Assembly (NCBI GenBank): GCA_035761805.1
Contig: DASTQL010000160.1
Span: forward strand, 1-35,170
DNA length: 35,170 nucleotides
Direction of reading: 5' to 3'
Origin: DASTQL01 sp035761805
GTDB taxonomy: Bacteria; Actinomycetota; Actinomycetes; Jiangellales; Jiangellaceae
Part shown: positions 7,962 to 14,948 of the stretch, in pieces
Position numbering within the stretch: the stretch's first letter is position 1
Layout of the letters: the number at the start of each line of letters is the position of its first letter
Translations under genes and position numbers: made by a program
Notes under the pieces: model-generated
The model's database searches: none
What the model was told of the DNA's origin: nothing
The model's input: only the letters and a program-made list of their open reading frames with translations

Positions 7962-8079
7962 GGCCTCTCCTCTCGTCGGGTGTGTCGAGGATGATCGTGC
8001 CCCTCCCGGCCACGCTTCACCACTGCTGCGGCGATCAAACGTGGGAGATCCCCACTACCACGTCGCGGACGAGCGACCG

Positions 8080-8655
8080 TCAGACCTTCGTACGGTGGAA
8101 GTTCAGGTGCGAGCGGCTCGGCGTCGGGCCCCGCTGGCCCTGGTAGCGGGAGCCGTAGCGGTCCGAGCCGTACGGGTGCTCGGCGGGGCTGGACAGGCGG
8201 AAGAAGCAGAGCTGGCCGATCTTCATGCCCGGCCAGAGCTTGATCGGCAGCGTGGCGACGTTGGACAGCTCGAGCGTGACGTGGCCGGAGAACCCAGGGT
8301 CGACGAAGCCGGCGGTCGAGTGGGTGAGCAGGCCCAGCCGACCGAGGCTGGACTTGCCCTCGAGCCGGCTGGCCACGTCGTCGGGGAGCGACACGATCTC
8401 GTAGGAGCTGCCGAGCACGAACTCCCCCGGGTGCAGGATGAACGGCTCGTCGCCGGACGCCTCGACCATGCGGGTGAGGTCGGGCTGCTCCTCCGCCGGG
8501 TCGATGTGCGGGTAGCGGTGGTTCTCGAAGACGCGGAAGAACCGGTCGAGCCGCACGTCGACGCTGGAGGGCTGGATCATCACCTCGTCGTACGGGTCGA
8601 GGATCACGCGACCCGCCTCGATCTCGGCCCGGATGTCCCGGTCGGACAACAGCAT
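8080..8655 (-). CDS. dcd: dCTP deaminase (probably bifunctional dCTP deaminase/dUTPase)
   Basis: 191 residues, as in mycobacterial and streptomycete Dcd. It deaminates dCTP to dUTP; the actinobacterial form also hydrolyses dUTP to dUMP, supplying thymidylate synthesis. Motifs include MLLSDRDIRAEIEAGRV, MIQPSSVDVRLDRFFRVF, LHPGEFVLGSSYE, ASRLEGKSSLGRLGLLTHSTAGFVDPGFSGHVTLELSN and PGMKIGQLCFF. RLEGKSSLGR supplies phosphate contacts and the Glu of the TAGF.DPGF region belongs to the trimer active site. The C-terminal YQGQRGPTPSRS is the flexible lid. It is a single gene divergent from tRNA-Gly. Bifunctionality is inferred from the mycobacterial relatives. Confidence 0.95.
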   Translation of the reverse strand: MLLSDRDIRAEIEAGRVILDPYDEVMIQPSSVDVRLDRFFRVFENHRYPHIDPAEEQPDLTRMVEASGDEPFILHPGEFVLGSSYEIVSLPDDVASRLEGKSSLGRLGLLTHSTAGFVDPGFSGHVTLELSNVATLPIKLWPGMKIGQLCFFRLSSPAEHPYGSDRYGSRYQGQRGPTPSRSHLNFHRTKV

Positions 8656-8738
8656 GGGCGGACGATACCGGCGGCCCGGACGGGACGTGGGCGGGCCGGG
8701 GGCGCCCCGACCCGCTCCGGTCCCCGGAACCGATGGGC

Positions 8739-8744
8739 TACCAT
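8739..8744 (+). promoter_or_regulatory. Possible -10 element of the tRNA-Gly promoter
   Basis: TACCAT fits the TANNNT actinobacterial -10 pattern and lies 36 bases before the tRNA. I see no convincing -35 hexamer at the right distance, so this is tentative. Confidence 0.3.
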
Positions 8745-8779
8745 GTGGGCCGCGCCGCTGGCCCCGGGTCGGCGGCCGC

Positions 8780-8853
8780 GCGGGTGTAGTTCAATGGCAG
8801 AACATCAGCTTCCCAAGCTGACAGTGAGGGTTCGATTCCCTTCACCCGCTCCA
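8780..8853 (+). tRNA. tRNA-Gly, anticodon CCC
   Basis: A complete cloverleaf can be drawn. The acceptor stem is GCGGGTG (8780-8786) with CACCCGC (8843-8849), then discriminator T8850 and an encoded CCA (8851-8853). The D arm is GTTC...GAAC. The anticodon stem is TCAGC/GCTGA around the loop TTCCCAA, which gives anticodon CCC (reads GGG glycine codons). The T arm is GAGGG-TTCGATT-CCCTT with one G-T pair. All stems match except that wobble pair, so the gene looks functional. It is followed 33 bases on by a small hairpin. Confidence 0.96.
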
Positions 8854-8885
8854 CGACGAGCCGGCTGATCGGCACGTACGCCCAG

Positions 8886-8902
8886 GTCCCGGGTGTCGGG
8901 AC
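8886..8902 (+). terminator. Small hairpin after tRNA-Gly
   Basis: Perfect 6-bp stem GTCCCG/CGGGAC with a 5-base loop, 33 bases after the tRNA end. It is a plausible terminator; there is no T-run. Confidence 0.35.
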
Positions 8903-8908
8903 GGTGCA

Positions 8909-9002
8909 CCCACGGTGATCTTTCGGGTCGAGGCGCTTGGGGCGGGGGTGATCACCGTGTGCCGATCCTCCCAAGGCGCGGCTCGGCGAGCACACGGTGA
9001 TC
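8909..9002. repeat. Cluster of inverted GATCACCGTG repeats
   Basis: Three copies of a 10-base unit alternate in orientation: CACGGTGATC (8911-8920), GATCACCGTG (8950-8959) and CACGGTGATC (8993-9002). The last two extend to a perfect 13-bp inverted repeat (8950-8962 with 8990-9002, 27-base loop). The first copy is flanked by TTTCGGG, which in reverse reads CCCGAAAGATCACC, close to the end of repeat R2. The cluster abuts the broken end of a response-regulator relic. The 448-base stretch 8854-9301 contains no intact gene: only these repeats, the relic and a direct-repeat box. Confidence 0.7.
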
Positions 9003-9137
9003 TCGATCGCCCGGCGGTGGCCGCCATTGAGCGCCAGGCAGCCGAGGACGCCCACCGTGGGGACGAGCCTCGAGGACGAGAGCCCGGTTCAAGGTGCTCC
9101 GCACCGCGGGCTCGTCATCCACCACGAGCACTCGCAC
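9003..9137 (-). pseudogene. Remnant of an OmpR-type response regulator N-terminus
   Basis: From the GTG at 9137 the reading MRVLVVDDEPAVRSTLNRAL matches the start of a response-regulator receiver domain: first strand, the acidic DDE pocket and first helix. After about 22 residues the similarity leaves this frame; a nearby frame continues as GVLGCLALNGGHRRAIEIT, resembling the following helix and the approach to the phospho-acceptor strand. It then ends exactly at the palindromic repeat cluster. No DNA-binding domain or partner kinase is present. I read it as a decayed gene cut at or near the repeat. The match is from family knowledge, not a search. Confidence 0.6.
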
Positions 9138-9175
9138 GTCTCGGGTTCTCCGCGCTCGCCGGGGACGACGAGTAA

Positions 9176-9192
9176 CTCTCAGGTGCCTCTCA
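9176..9192. promoter_or_regulatory. Direct repeat with 11-bp period, possible OmpR-type box
   Basis: CTCTCA occurs at 9176-9181 and again at 9187-9192, exactly 11 bases apart, the spacing used by tandem OmpR/PhoB-type regulators. It lies 39 bases upstream of the response-regulator relic on the minus strand and 110 bases upstream of the hydrolase gene on the plus strand. It may be the leftover autoregulatory site of the lost regulator. Confidence 0.4.
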
Positions 9193-9301
9193 TGTTGCCC
9201 CGGACCATCGACGGGCGCCAGCGAGCCGGGCCCCTGGTGCGATCCTTCCCGTGAAGCGCGGCCGGCCGGTCGTGACGTCGCCGTCGACCGTGGAGGCCTC
9301 A

Positions 9302-10285
9302 GTGCCCGACAAGATCGCCGTTCTGTTCGTGCACGGGATCGAGGCGGCGGGGGAGAAGCTCACGCACACCGCGGAGCGCCGGCTGGCCGCCGCGTTCGCC
9401 GAGGCCTCCGGGACGCTCGCCGAAGACGTGCTCGTCGTGCAGACCGCCTACTGGGTGCCGGTGCTGGCCGAGGCCCAGGACCAGCTGGTCGCCCGACTCG
9501 GCGGCGGCGACCGCACCCGGTGGTTCTTCGAGCGGCTGGGCAGCCTGGCCGGGAGGGTGTCCACCGGAAGCGTCCTGGCCCTGCTGCCCCTGCTGGTCGG
9601 GGGCGCGGTCAGGTGGCTCCCCGGGATCGGCGACTTCCACTGGCCAGCGTTGCGCTGGCTCGCCGTCCACTACGTCGGTGATGCCGTTGCCTACCAGGGT
9701 CGGTCCTCGCCGGTGTACGGGCGGGTGCACGGCGTCCTGGCCCAGAGGCTCAGGGTGCTCGCGGAGGTGGCGGGACCGGATGCGCCGCTGGTCATCGTGG
9801 CGCACAGCCTCGGTGCGGTCGTCGCCGGCAACTACGTCTACGACCTTCAGGCCGAGCGCGTGTACTCCTCGGCCCCAGAGCTGCCCGCAGAGGTGCGCGA
9901 CGTCATCGGCGACACCGCGCTCGAGCGCGGGGAGACCCTGGCCCGGCTGTTCACACTCGGCAGTCCGCTGGCGCTGTACACGCTCGGCTGGAACCCAGAC
10001 GAGCTGGACCGCCCCCTCGTCGTGCCGGACCCCGCGATCGCGGAGCGGCTCGGCCACGAGCCCGGATGGACGAACGTGTACGACCCTGACGACGTGATCG
10101 CCGCACCGCTGGAGGGGACCAGCCCGGCCTACGCGGAGCGAGTTCGCGACGAGCGGGTGCGGGTCGGGCCGTTCCCCGTCGGCGCGACACCACTCGCGCA
10201 TCCCGGCTACTGGAACGACCGTCAGGTCATGCGTGCCATCGGTCGGTCGGTCGCCGAGATGCGCGCGTCCCTCCTCGACACGTAG
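9302..10285 (+). CDS. Alpha/beta hydrolase-fold protein, function unknown
   Basis: 327 residues from the GTG at 9302, which has GGAGG five bases upstream; longer readings lack a ribosome site. KIAVLFVHGIEAAGE near the N-terminus is the oxyanion-hole HG strand, and VIVAHSLGAVVAGNYVYD (about residues 160-180) is a nucleophile elbow of the A-H-S-L-G type. A late DPDDVIAAPLEG and HPGYWND could supply the acid and His of the triad, although I cannot fix them. LALLPLLVGGAVRWLPG is hydrophobic and may be a cap or membrane-touching helix rather than a true span. The fold resembles lipase- or PGAP1-like hydrolases. I do not recognise a specific family and the substrate is unknown. It is convergent with the acetyltransferase gene, 18 bases away. 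Confidence 0.8.
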   Translation: MPDKIAVLFVHGIEAAGEKLTHTAERRLAAAFAEASGTLAEDVLVVQTAYWVPVLAEAQDQLVARLGGGDRTRWFFERLGSLAGRVSTGSVLALLPLLVGGAVRWLPGIGDFHWPALRWLAVHYVGDAVAYQGRSSPVYGRVHGVLAQRLRVLAEVAGPDAPLVIVAHSLGAVVAGNYVYDLQAERVYSSAPELPAEVRDVIGDTALERGETLARLFTLGSPLALYTLGWNPDELDRPLVVPDPAIAERLGHEPGWTNVYDPDDVIAAPLEGTSPAYAERVRDERVRVGPFPVGATPLAHPGYWNDRQVMRAIGRSVAEMRASLLDT

Positions 10286-10303
10286 GCGGAGGGACGTCCG
10301 TGC

Positions 10304-10816
10304 TCAGGGCCACCATGCCATGACGAGGTCCGTCTGGCGCTCGGTCCCGAGCACGAACTCCACCTCACCGACGTGCTCGAAGCCCCACCGGTGGTAGTAG
10401 GCGATGGCCGCCGGATTGCGCTCCCACACGGTCAGCCAGACGACATCGTGACCGCCCGCGACCGCTCGTTCGAGGACCGCCCTGACGAGCGCCGCCCCGG
10501 CCCCCACCCCCTGGTGCTCGCGGTAGACGTAGATGCGTTCCAGCTGCAGCGGGGCGACGGCCCGGATCGGATCGGGCGCTGCGGCCGTGCGGACCAGCAC
10601 GAAGCCGACCGGCGTCCCGTCGACCTCCGCGATCAGGTACGTGACGGCGGGGTCGGCCAGCTCGGCAGCCTGGACGTCCTCGCGGTAGGCCTCGGCGACG
10701 TAGGCCTCGAGCTGGTGCTCGGCGTTGGTCTGCGCGTAGGTCTCGCGGAAGGTCCTGGTCCCGAGCTCGGTGAGCATCGCCGCGTCGTTCGAGACCCCTT
10801 CCCGTACGGCCACCAC
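10304..10816 (-). CDS. GNAT-family N-acetyltransferase
   Basis: About 170 residues from the tandem GTG codons at 10816/10813 (VVAVREGVSNDAAMLTELGTRTFRETYAQ). A GTG at 10849 would add 11 residues, but those codons lie inside dispersed repeat R2 and are not typical of the family, so I prefer the shorter form. The GNAT fold is clear: FRETY early, LERIYVYREHQGVGAGAALVRAVLERA (motif A, the acetyl-CoA pyrophosphate loop QGVGAGA), then DVVWLTVWERNPAAIAYYHRWGFEHVGEVEF (motif B). The closest remembered relatives are diamine/ribosomal-type acetyltransferases that begin IREA...TFRETF. The acceptor substrate is unknown. It is a single gene, lying downstream of desA on the same strand with the R2 repeat between. 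Confidence 0.85.
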   Translation of the reverse strand: MVAVREGVSNDAAMLTELGTRTFRETYAQTNAEHQLEAYVAEAYREDVQAAELADPAVTYLIAEVDGTPVGFVLVRTAAAPDPIRAVAPLQLERIYVYREHQGVGAGAALVRAVLERAVAGGHDVVWLTVWERNPAAIAYYHRWGFEHVGEVEFVLGTERQTDLVMAWWP

Positions 10817-10893
10817 CAGGCTGCCGGGGTCACCACGAGGTGCGGACACCTGGCGATGACCCGACGAGCCTGGTGAACGTGGTCATTCGGGCC
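10811..10893. repeat. Dispersed repeat R2, copy A
   Basis: An 83-base stretch that lines up without gaps over 77 positions (about 62 identical) with 25535-25617. The best-kept parts are the first ten bases CACCACCAGG, CACCACGAGG at positions 21-30 and the last 17 bases TGGTGAACGTGGTCATT. The ends are imperfect inverted repeats (TCACCACG against CGTGGTCA). This copy lies between the desA stop and the GNAT gene and overlaps the possible GNAT start codons. Confidence 0.7.
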
Positions 10894-10896
10894 GGC

Positions 10897-11844
10897 CTAC
10901 TCGGCGCGGGAGGCCTCGCGCTCACGCCGGGCCGCACGGCGCGCCTCGAAGCGCTGCGCGGCGGTCTCGACCTTGTCCAGATAGGCGTCGAGCTCCTCGC
11001 GGGCGGCCTCACCGTCGGCGTCCAGGCCCTCGACGTCCCAGACCTTCCACTGCCGCAGCACGGGGCGCAGCACCTCGTCGAGGTGCTGGCGGATGTCGTA
11101 GATCCCAGCGTTGGCGATCTCGGCGCTCTTGCGGGCGAAGCCCTCGATGGTGCTGCCGGGCATCTGGAAGGCCGTGACGACGTCGGTCACCGACCGCATC
11201 GTCTGCGACGGCGCCCGCTCGAGGGCTGCGGCCAGCATGTTGCGGTAGAAGACCATGTGGAGGTTCTCGTCCGTGGAGATGCGGGCGAGCAGGGCCTCGC
11301 ACCGCGGGTCTCCGGTGGCCTTGCCGGTGTTGCGGTGCGAGATCCGGGTGGCCAGCTCCTGGAACGAGACGTACGCCAGCGAGTGCAGCATCTCGTCCCC
11401 GTGCACGTTCTGGAAGCCCGCCTCCATGTGGGTCATCCGGGCCCGTTCCAGGGAGTCCGGGTCGACCGCCCGGGTCACCGTCAGGTAGTCGCGGATGGCG
11501 ATGCTGTGCCGCCCCTCCTCCGCCGTCCAGCGGTGCACCCAGGTGCCCCAGGCGCCGTCTCGCCCGAAGAGCGTGGCGATCTCGTGGTGGTAGCTCGGCA
11601 GGTTGTCCTCGGTGAGGAGGTTGACGACGAGGGCGGTGCGCGCTGCCTCGGGCAGGTCGGTGTCCTGCTCCGACCACGCCTCCCCGTCCAGCGGGCCGTC
11701 GTAGTCGCGGCCCTCCGACCACGGCACGTACTGGTGCGGCATCCACTCCTGCGCCAGCTTCAGGTGCCGCTCGAGCTCGCCGGCCACCACGGGCTCGAGA
11801 TCCAGGAGCAGCTCGGTCTCGGTCCAGTGCTTCTGCGTCGTCAC
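10897..11844 (-). CDS. Acyl-[acyl-carrier-protein] desaturase (soluble diiron, DesA type)
   Basis: 315 residues, starting at the GTG at 11844 (VTTQKHWTETELLLDLEPVV). Soluble ferritin-like desaturases introduce a double bond into acyl-ACP using a diiron centre and ferredoxin. Seen here: the helix LVVNLLTEDNLPSYHHEIATLFG (first Glu ligand region), WVHRWTAEEGRHSIAIRDYLT (EExxH ligand motif), NVHGDEMLHSLAYVSFQELATRISHRNTG, and STDENLHMVFYRNML (the second, DExxH-like motif as DENLH). This is the plant-type family that includes mycobacterial DesA1/DesA2; stearoyl-type activity is likely, regiochemistry unknown. A palindromic operator lies 37 bases upstream and repeat R2 follows the stop. The divergent fadE5-like gene suggests a small lipid locus. 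Confidence 0.9.
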   Translation of the reverse strand: MTTQKHWTETELLLDLEPVVAGELERHLKLAQEWMPHQYVPWSEGRDYDGPLDGEAWSEQDTDLPEAARTALVVNLLTEDNLPSYHHEIATLFGRDGAWGTWVHRWTAEEGRHSIAIRDYLTVTRAVDPDSLERARMTHMEAGFQNVHGDEMLHSLAYVSFQELATRISHRNTGKATGDPRCEALLARISTDENLHMVFYRNMLAAALERAPSQTMRSVTDVVTAFQMPGSTIEGFARKSAEIANAGIYDIRQHLDEVLRPVLRQWKVWDVEGLDADGEAAREELDAYLDKVETAAQRFEARRAARREREASRAE

Positions 11845-11881
11845 GATCGAACCCTTCGCCGGGGACCTACGACTCCCGAAC

Positions 11882-11895
11882 CTACGGCACCGTAG
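11882..11895. promoter_or_regulatory. Palindromic operator candidate upstream of the desaturase
   Basis: Perfect inverted repeat CTACGG-CA-CCGTAG, 37 bases before the desaturase start. TetR-family lipid regulators use palindromes of this size, so it is the likely control site of the desaturase gene. The regulator is not encoded nearby. Confidence 0.5.
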
Positions 11896-11902
11896 CCTCC
11901 CG

Positions 11903-11990
11903 GGCCACCCCTGATCCGGTCGCCGGGGACGACGACATCCTGGTGCTCGGCACGCCGATCCGGCAGGGCTACGGGTCCAGCGTCTGCACC
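11903..11990 (+). pseudogene. Short relic of an NADPH-dependent FMN reductase/flavodoxin-like gene
   Basis: Read in the frame of 11937, the stretch gives ATPDPVAGDDDILVLGTPIRQGYGSSVCTRW. It resembles the flavin-binding core of small NAD(P)H-FMN reductases (D.DILVLGTPIW.G.PSSVC.RV). Similarity stops on both sides and no full domain is present, so it looks like a fragment left by deletion. It lies in the 275-base gap between the desaturase and fadE. The match is short and from memory. Confidence 0.4.
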
Positions 11991-12036
11991 CGCTGGTGGA
12001 ACGTCCCTCCGCGGTGTCCGTTTCCTTGCGCGAGGT

Positions 12037-12072
12037 TACTCACGAGTAGCATGATGGAGCTACTGACCGGTA
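12037..12072. promoter_or_regulatory. Tandem TACTSACSRGTA boxes upstream of the acyl-CoA dehydrogenase
   Basis: Two 12-base near-palindromes, TACTCACGAGTA (12037-12048) and TACTGACCGGTA (12061-12072), agree at 9 of 12 positions and are spaced exactly 24 bases apart, 48 bases before the fadE start. The first has perfect 5-bp arms. The arrangement suits cooperative binding of a TetR-family fatty acid catabolism repressor. The regulator identity is unknown. Confidence 0.55.
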
Positions 12073-12119
12073 ACCAACGCCACCGGAGCCGGCCGGGCCG
12101 ACCTGTGCGAGGGATCGTG

Positions 12120-13979
12120 ATGGGCCACTACAAGTCCAACCTGCGCGACATCGAGTTCACCCTCTTCGAGGTGCTGGGCCGCGACGAGGTGCTCGGCCAC
12201 GCCCCGTACGAGGATCTCGACGTCGAGACCGCGCGGTCGATCCTGGCCGAGGTCGACCGGTTGGCCCGCGAGGAGCTGGCCGAGGACTTCCAGGACTCCG
12301 ACCGCACCCCGCCCGTCTACGACCCGGCGGCCCGGACGGTGACGACACCGGAGGCCCTCAAGCGGTCCTTCCGCGCCTTCATGGACTCGGAGTGGTGGCG
12401 TCTCGGCCTGCCGGTCGAGCTGGGTGGCCAGCCGGCGCCCCCCTCGCTGCTGTGGGCCTTCGGGGAGCTGATCCTCGGCGCCAACCCGGGGGTGTGGCTC
12501 TACTCGGGCGGTCCGGCCTTCTGCTCGGTCATGTGGCGCAACGGCACGCCGGAGCAGAAGCGGCTCGCCGAGATCGCCGTGGAGCGGCGCTGGGGCGCCA
12601 CCATGGTGCTCACCGAGCCCGACGCCGGCTCCGACGTCGGCGCAGGCCGTACGCGGGCGATCCCCCAGCCCGACGGCACCTGGCACCTCGAGGGCGTCAA
12701 GCGATTCATCACCTCGGGCGAGCACGACCTGACCGAGAACATCGTCCACCTCGTCCTCGCGCGTCCGGTGGGTGTCGAGGGCGCAGGCGGGCCCGGCACC
12801 AAGGGCCTCTCACTCTTCGTCGTACCGAAGTTCCTCGTCGACCTGGAGACCGGCGAGCTCGGCGCGCGTAACGGCGTGTACGCCACCAACGTCGAGAAGA
12901 AGATGGGCCTCAAGGTCTCGACGACCTGCGAGCTGACCTTCGGCGCGGACGAGCCCGCCGTCGGCTCCCTGTTGGGCGACGTCCACGACGGCATCGCCCA
13001 GATGTTCCAGATCATCGAGTTCGCCCGGATGATGGTGGGCACCAAGGCGATCGCCACGCTCTCCACCGGCTACCTCAACGCCCTCGCGTACGCGAAGGAG
13101 CGGGTGCAGGGAGCCGACCTCACCCGGGCGACCGACAAGACGGCCCCACGCGTGACGATCACCCACCACCCCGACGTACGCCGCTCGCTGATGACGCAGA
13201 AGGCGTACGCGGAGGGCATGCGGGCCCTCGTGCTCTACACGGCCAGCGTCCAGGACCGGGTCAAGCTGGCCGCGGCTCGCGGCGAGACCGACGAGCTGGC
13301 CGAGAGGGTCAACGACCTGCTGCTGCCGATCGTCAAGGGCTACGGCTCCGAGCGCTCCTGGGTGCTGCTGGGGTCGGAGACGTTGCAGACCCTCGGTGGC
13401 TCCGGCTTCCTGCAGGACTACCCGGTCGAGCAGTACGTCCGGGACGCCAAGATCGACACCCTGTACGAGGGCACGACGGCCATCCAGGGGCTGGACTTCT
13501 TCTTCCGCAAGATCGTCCGCGACCGGGCGGAGGCGGTCGGCTGGTTGTCCGGGCAGATCCAGACGACCCTCGCCGCCGAGGCGGGCAACGGCCGGCTGAA
13601 GGTCGAGCGCGAGCTGCTCGCGACCGCGCTCCAGGACGTGCAGGGGATGCTGGGAACCCTGGTCGGGTTCCTCATGTCGAGCGACCCGCGGAGCGAGGGC
13701 GGCGATCCGCGCAACGCGTACAAGGTGGGGCAGAACACCACCCGGTTCCTGCTCGCGACCGGGGATCTGGTCGTGGCGTGGCTGCTGGTGCGCCAGGCCC
13801 AGGTGGCGCTCGACCGGCTCGGCGGCGAGGTGTCGTCCCGGGACCGCGCCTTCTACGAGGGCAAGGTCGCGGCCGCGCAGTTCTTCGCCCGGCAGGTGCT
13901 CCCCCGGCTCACGGCGGAGCGGGCCTCCCTGGAGGCCACCGACAACGCGCTCATGGACCTGCCGGAGGAGTCCTTCTGA
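12120..13979 (+). CDS. Acyl-CoA dehydrogenase, FadE5-like long form
   Basis: 619 residues from the ATG at 12120 (MGHYKSNLRDIEFTLFEVLG), preceded by GAGGGA; a GTG one codon earlier is also possible. The opening is diagnostic of the long actinobacterial FadE5 branch (M. smegmatis FadE5 begins MSHYKSN-RD). Visible family segments: MVLTEPDAGSDVGAGRTRA (FAD/substrate loop), KRFITSGEHDL, YEGTTAIQGLDFFFRKI (catalytic Glu in LYEGTTAIQ), and a C-terminal helical extension of some 150 residues with a YKVGQNTTRFLLATGDLVVAWLL segment. It oxidises acyl-CoA to trans-2-enoyl-CoA with FAD and passes electrons to ETF; FadE5 has broad chain-length range. Tandem palindromic boxes lie upstream. Transcribed alone, divergent from the desaturase. 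Confidence 0.93.
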   Translation: MGHYKSNLRDIEFTLFEVLGRDEVLGHAPYEDLDVETARSILAEVDRLAREELAEDFQDSDRTPPVYDPAARTVTTPEALKRSFRAFMDSEWWRLGLPVELGGQPAPPSLLWAFGELILGANPGVWLYSGGPAFCSVMWRNGTPEQKRLAEIAVERRWGATMVLTEPDAGSDVGAGRTRAIPQPDGTWHLEGVKRFITSGEHDLTENIVHLVLARPVGVEGAGGPGTKGLSLFVVPKFLVDLETGELGARNGVYATNVEKKMGLKVSTTCELTFGADEPAVGSLLGDVHDGIAQMFQIIEFARMMVGTKAIATLSTGYLNALAYAKERVQGADLTRATDKTAPRVTITHHPDVRRSLMTQKAYAEGMRALVLYTASVQDRVKLAAARGETDELAERVNDLLLPIVKGYGSERSWVLLGSETLQTLGGSGFLQDYPVEQYVRDAKIDTLYEGTTAIQGLDFFFRKIVRDRAEAVGWLSGQIQTTLAAEAGNGRLKVERELLATALQDVQGMLGTLVGFLMSSDPRSEGGDPRNAYKVGQNTTRFLLATGDLVVAWLLVRQAQVALDRLGGEVSSRDRAFYEGKVAAAQFFARQVLPRLTAERASLEATDNALMDLPEESF

Positions 13980-14077
13980 GCACGGCAGGCATGACCGGCG
14001 CGCGTTCTGGGTAGACCGCTTGCCGATCGCGGGCACCGTTGTGGGCCCGCCACCGTGGAGAGGGGCAACACGCAACC

Positions 14078-14308
14078 ATGGGCATCGGAGCGAGCATCTT
14101 CCTGATCGCGCTCGGCCTCGTCCTCGCCCTGGCCGTCGAGTTCGATGTGGCCGGGATCGACATCCAGGTCATCGGCTGGATCCTGACGATCGTCGGCATC
14201 GTCGGCCTGATCATGACCATGCTGGTCTGGGGACCCCGCCGGCGCACCACCACGCGCGGCGACGTCGTCGAGGAGCGCCGCGTCTACGACGACCGCCCGC
14301 CGGTCTGA
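14078..14308 (+). CDS. Small membrane protein, DUF6458-like
   Basis: 76 residues: MGIGASIFLIALGLVLALAVEFDVAGIDIQVIGWILTIVGIVGLIMTMLVWGPRRR followed by a charged tail. Two membrane spans (about residues 4-21 and 30-51) are joined by a short acidic loop, with the positive RRR end probably cytoplasmic. The MGIG start and the -DVAGIDIQVIGWIL- pattern match a common actinobacterial family of unknown function (DUF6458, from memory). No partner gene is evident. Repeat R1 copy 1 begins 10 bases after the stop and probably terminates the transcript. Confidence 0.85.
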   Translation: MGIGASIFLIALGLVLALAVEFDVAGIDIQVIGWILTIVGIVGLIMTMLVWGPRRRTTTRGDVVEERRVYDDRPPV

Positions 14309-14317
14309 GACCCCCTG

Positions 14318-14408
14318 CCAAATGATCACGGCAGCCGCGTAAGTGGGTGCCTGCCTCGGTGAATGCACCTGGCTCGGCGGCCATGTGCCCGGCTGCCGTG
14401 ATCATTGG
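14318..14408. repeat. Dispersed palindromic repeat R1, copy 1
   Basis: A 91-base element whose ends form a perfect 17-bp inverted repeat (14321-14337 and 14390-14406; AATGATCACGGCAGCCG and its complement). Inside, GGTGC...GCACC can form a smaller stem. It matches copy 2 at about 77 of 91 positions. It starts 10 bases after the DUF6458 stop, so it can act as a terminator hairpin. I see no coding capacity. Confidence 0.85.
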
Positions 14409-14519
14409 GGCACCCTGTCGCGGCGGGGGGACCCGGCAGTGGGCTACCGGCCCGCCATCTTCGGGGCCGCCGGTGACGACTCCTGGCGGCCCCGAATCAG
14501 GTCCGGTCATGATGCGGGC

Positions 14520-14936
14520 GTGACCACGCTCTCCCTCGCCGACGCCCAGGCCGTCCTGGCCGACAACTTCGCCCCGTGGGTCCTCGACCTGGGCCTGGTC
14601 GTGGAGGAGGTCGGCGAGCGGCACGCGATCACGCGGCTGCCGTGGTCCGACCGGCTCGCCCGTGAGGGCGGCGCGCTGTCCGGCCAGGCGGTCATGGCCG
14701 CGGCCGACACCACGACGGTACTGGCGCTGTCCGCCGCGCGCGGCTCGTACGGGCCGATGACCACCGTCCAGCAGTCGACCAGCTTCCAGCGGGCCGTGGT
14801 GGGGCAGGACGTGCTGCTCACCGCCCGGGTGGAGAAGCTGGGCCGGAGCCTGGCCTTCGTCGACGTGACGATGGGCTGCGAAGGCGACCCGGCTCCCCGG
14901 GCCCACGCCACCACGGTCTACGCCCTGCTGGGCTGA
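14520..14936 (+). CDS. Hotdog-fold thioesterase (PaaI family)
   Basis: 138 residues from the GTG at 14520 (VTTLSLADAQAVLADNFAPWVLDLGL); the short ATG-ATG reading just upstream is out of frame and stops at once. LGLVVEEVGERHAITRLPWSD followed by GGALSGQAVMAAADTTTVLAL is the hotdog helix-strand region; family members often have HGG at the start of the helix, here EGGALSGQ, so the usual His is missing and the catalytic residue is probably the Asp of AADTTT. TTVQQSTSFQRAV and VLLTARVEKLGRSLAFVDVTM complete the sheet. It should hydrolyse an acyl-CoA; the substrate is unknown. The gene is bracketed by the two R1 repeats, one 112 bases before it and one 12 bases after it. Confidence 0.82.
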   Translation: MTTLSLADAQAVLADNFAPWVLDLGLVVEEVGERHAITRLPWSDRLAREGGALSGQAVMAAADTTTVLALSAARGSYGPMTTVQQSTSFQRAVVGQDVLLTARVEKLGRSLAFVDVTMGCEGDPAPRAHATTVYALLG

Positions 14937-14948
14937 TCGCCCCCCGCG

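Noticed and set aside
8850..9300. tRNA-associated integration site for a genomic island
   Set aside because: There is no integrase, no repeat of the tRNA 3' end further on, and the following genes look like ordinary chromosome.
10633..10836. Peptide MVTPAAWWW found in two minus-strand frames (also near 25560)
   Set aside because: It comes from the shared R2 nucleotide repeat, not from related proteins.
13985..14077. Possible stress-sigma promoter (GGGTAG) before the DUF6458 gene
   Set aside because: Only half of a SigB/SigF-type promoter can be seen; no matching -35 element at the right spacing.
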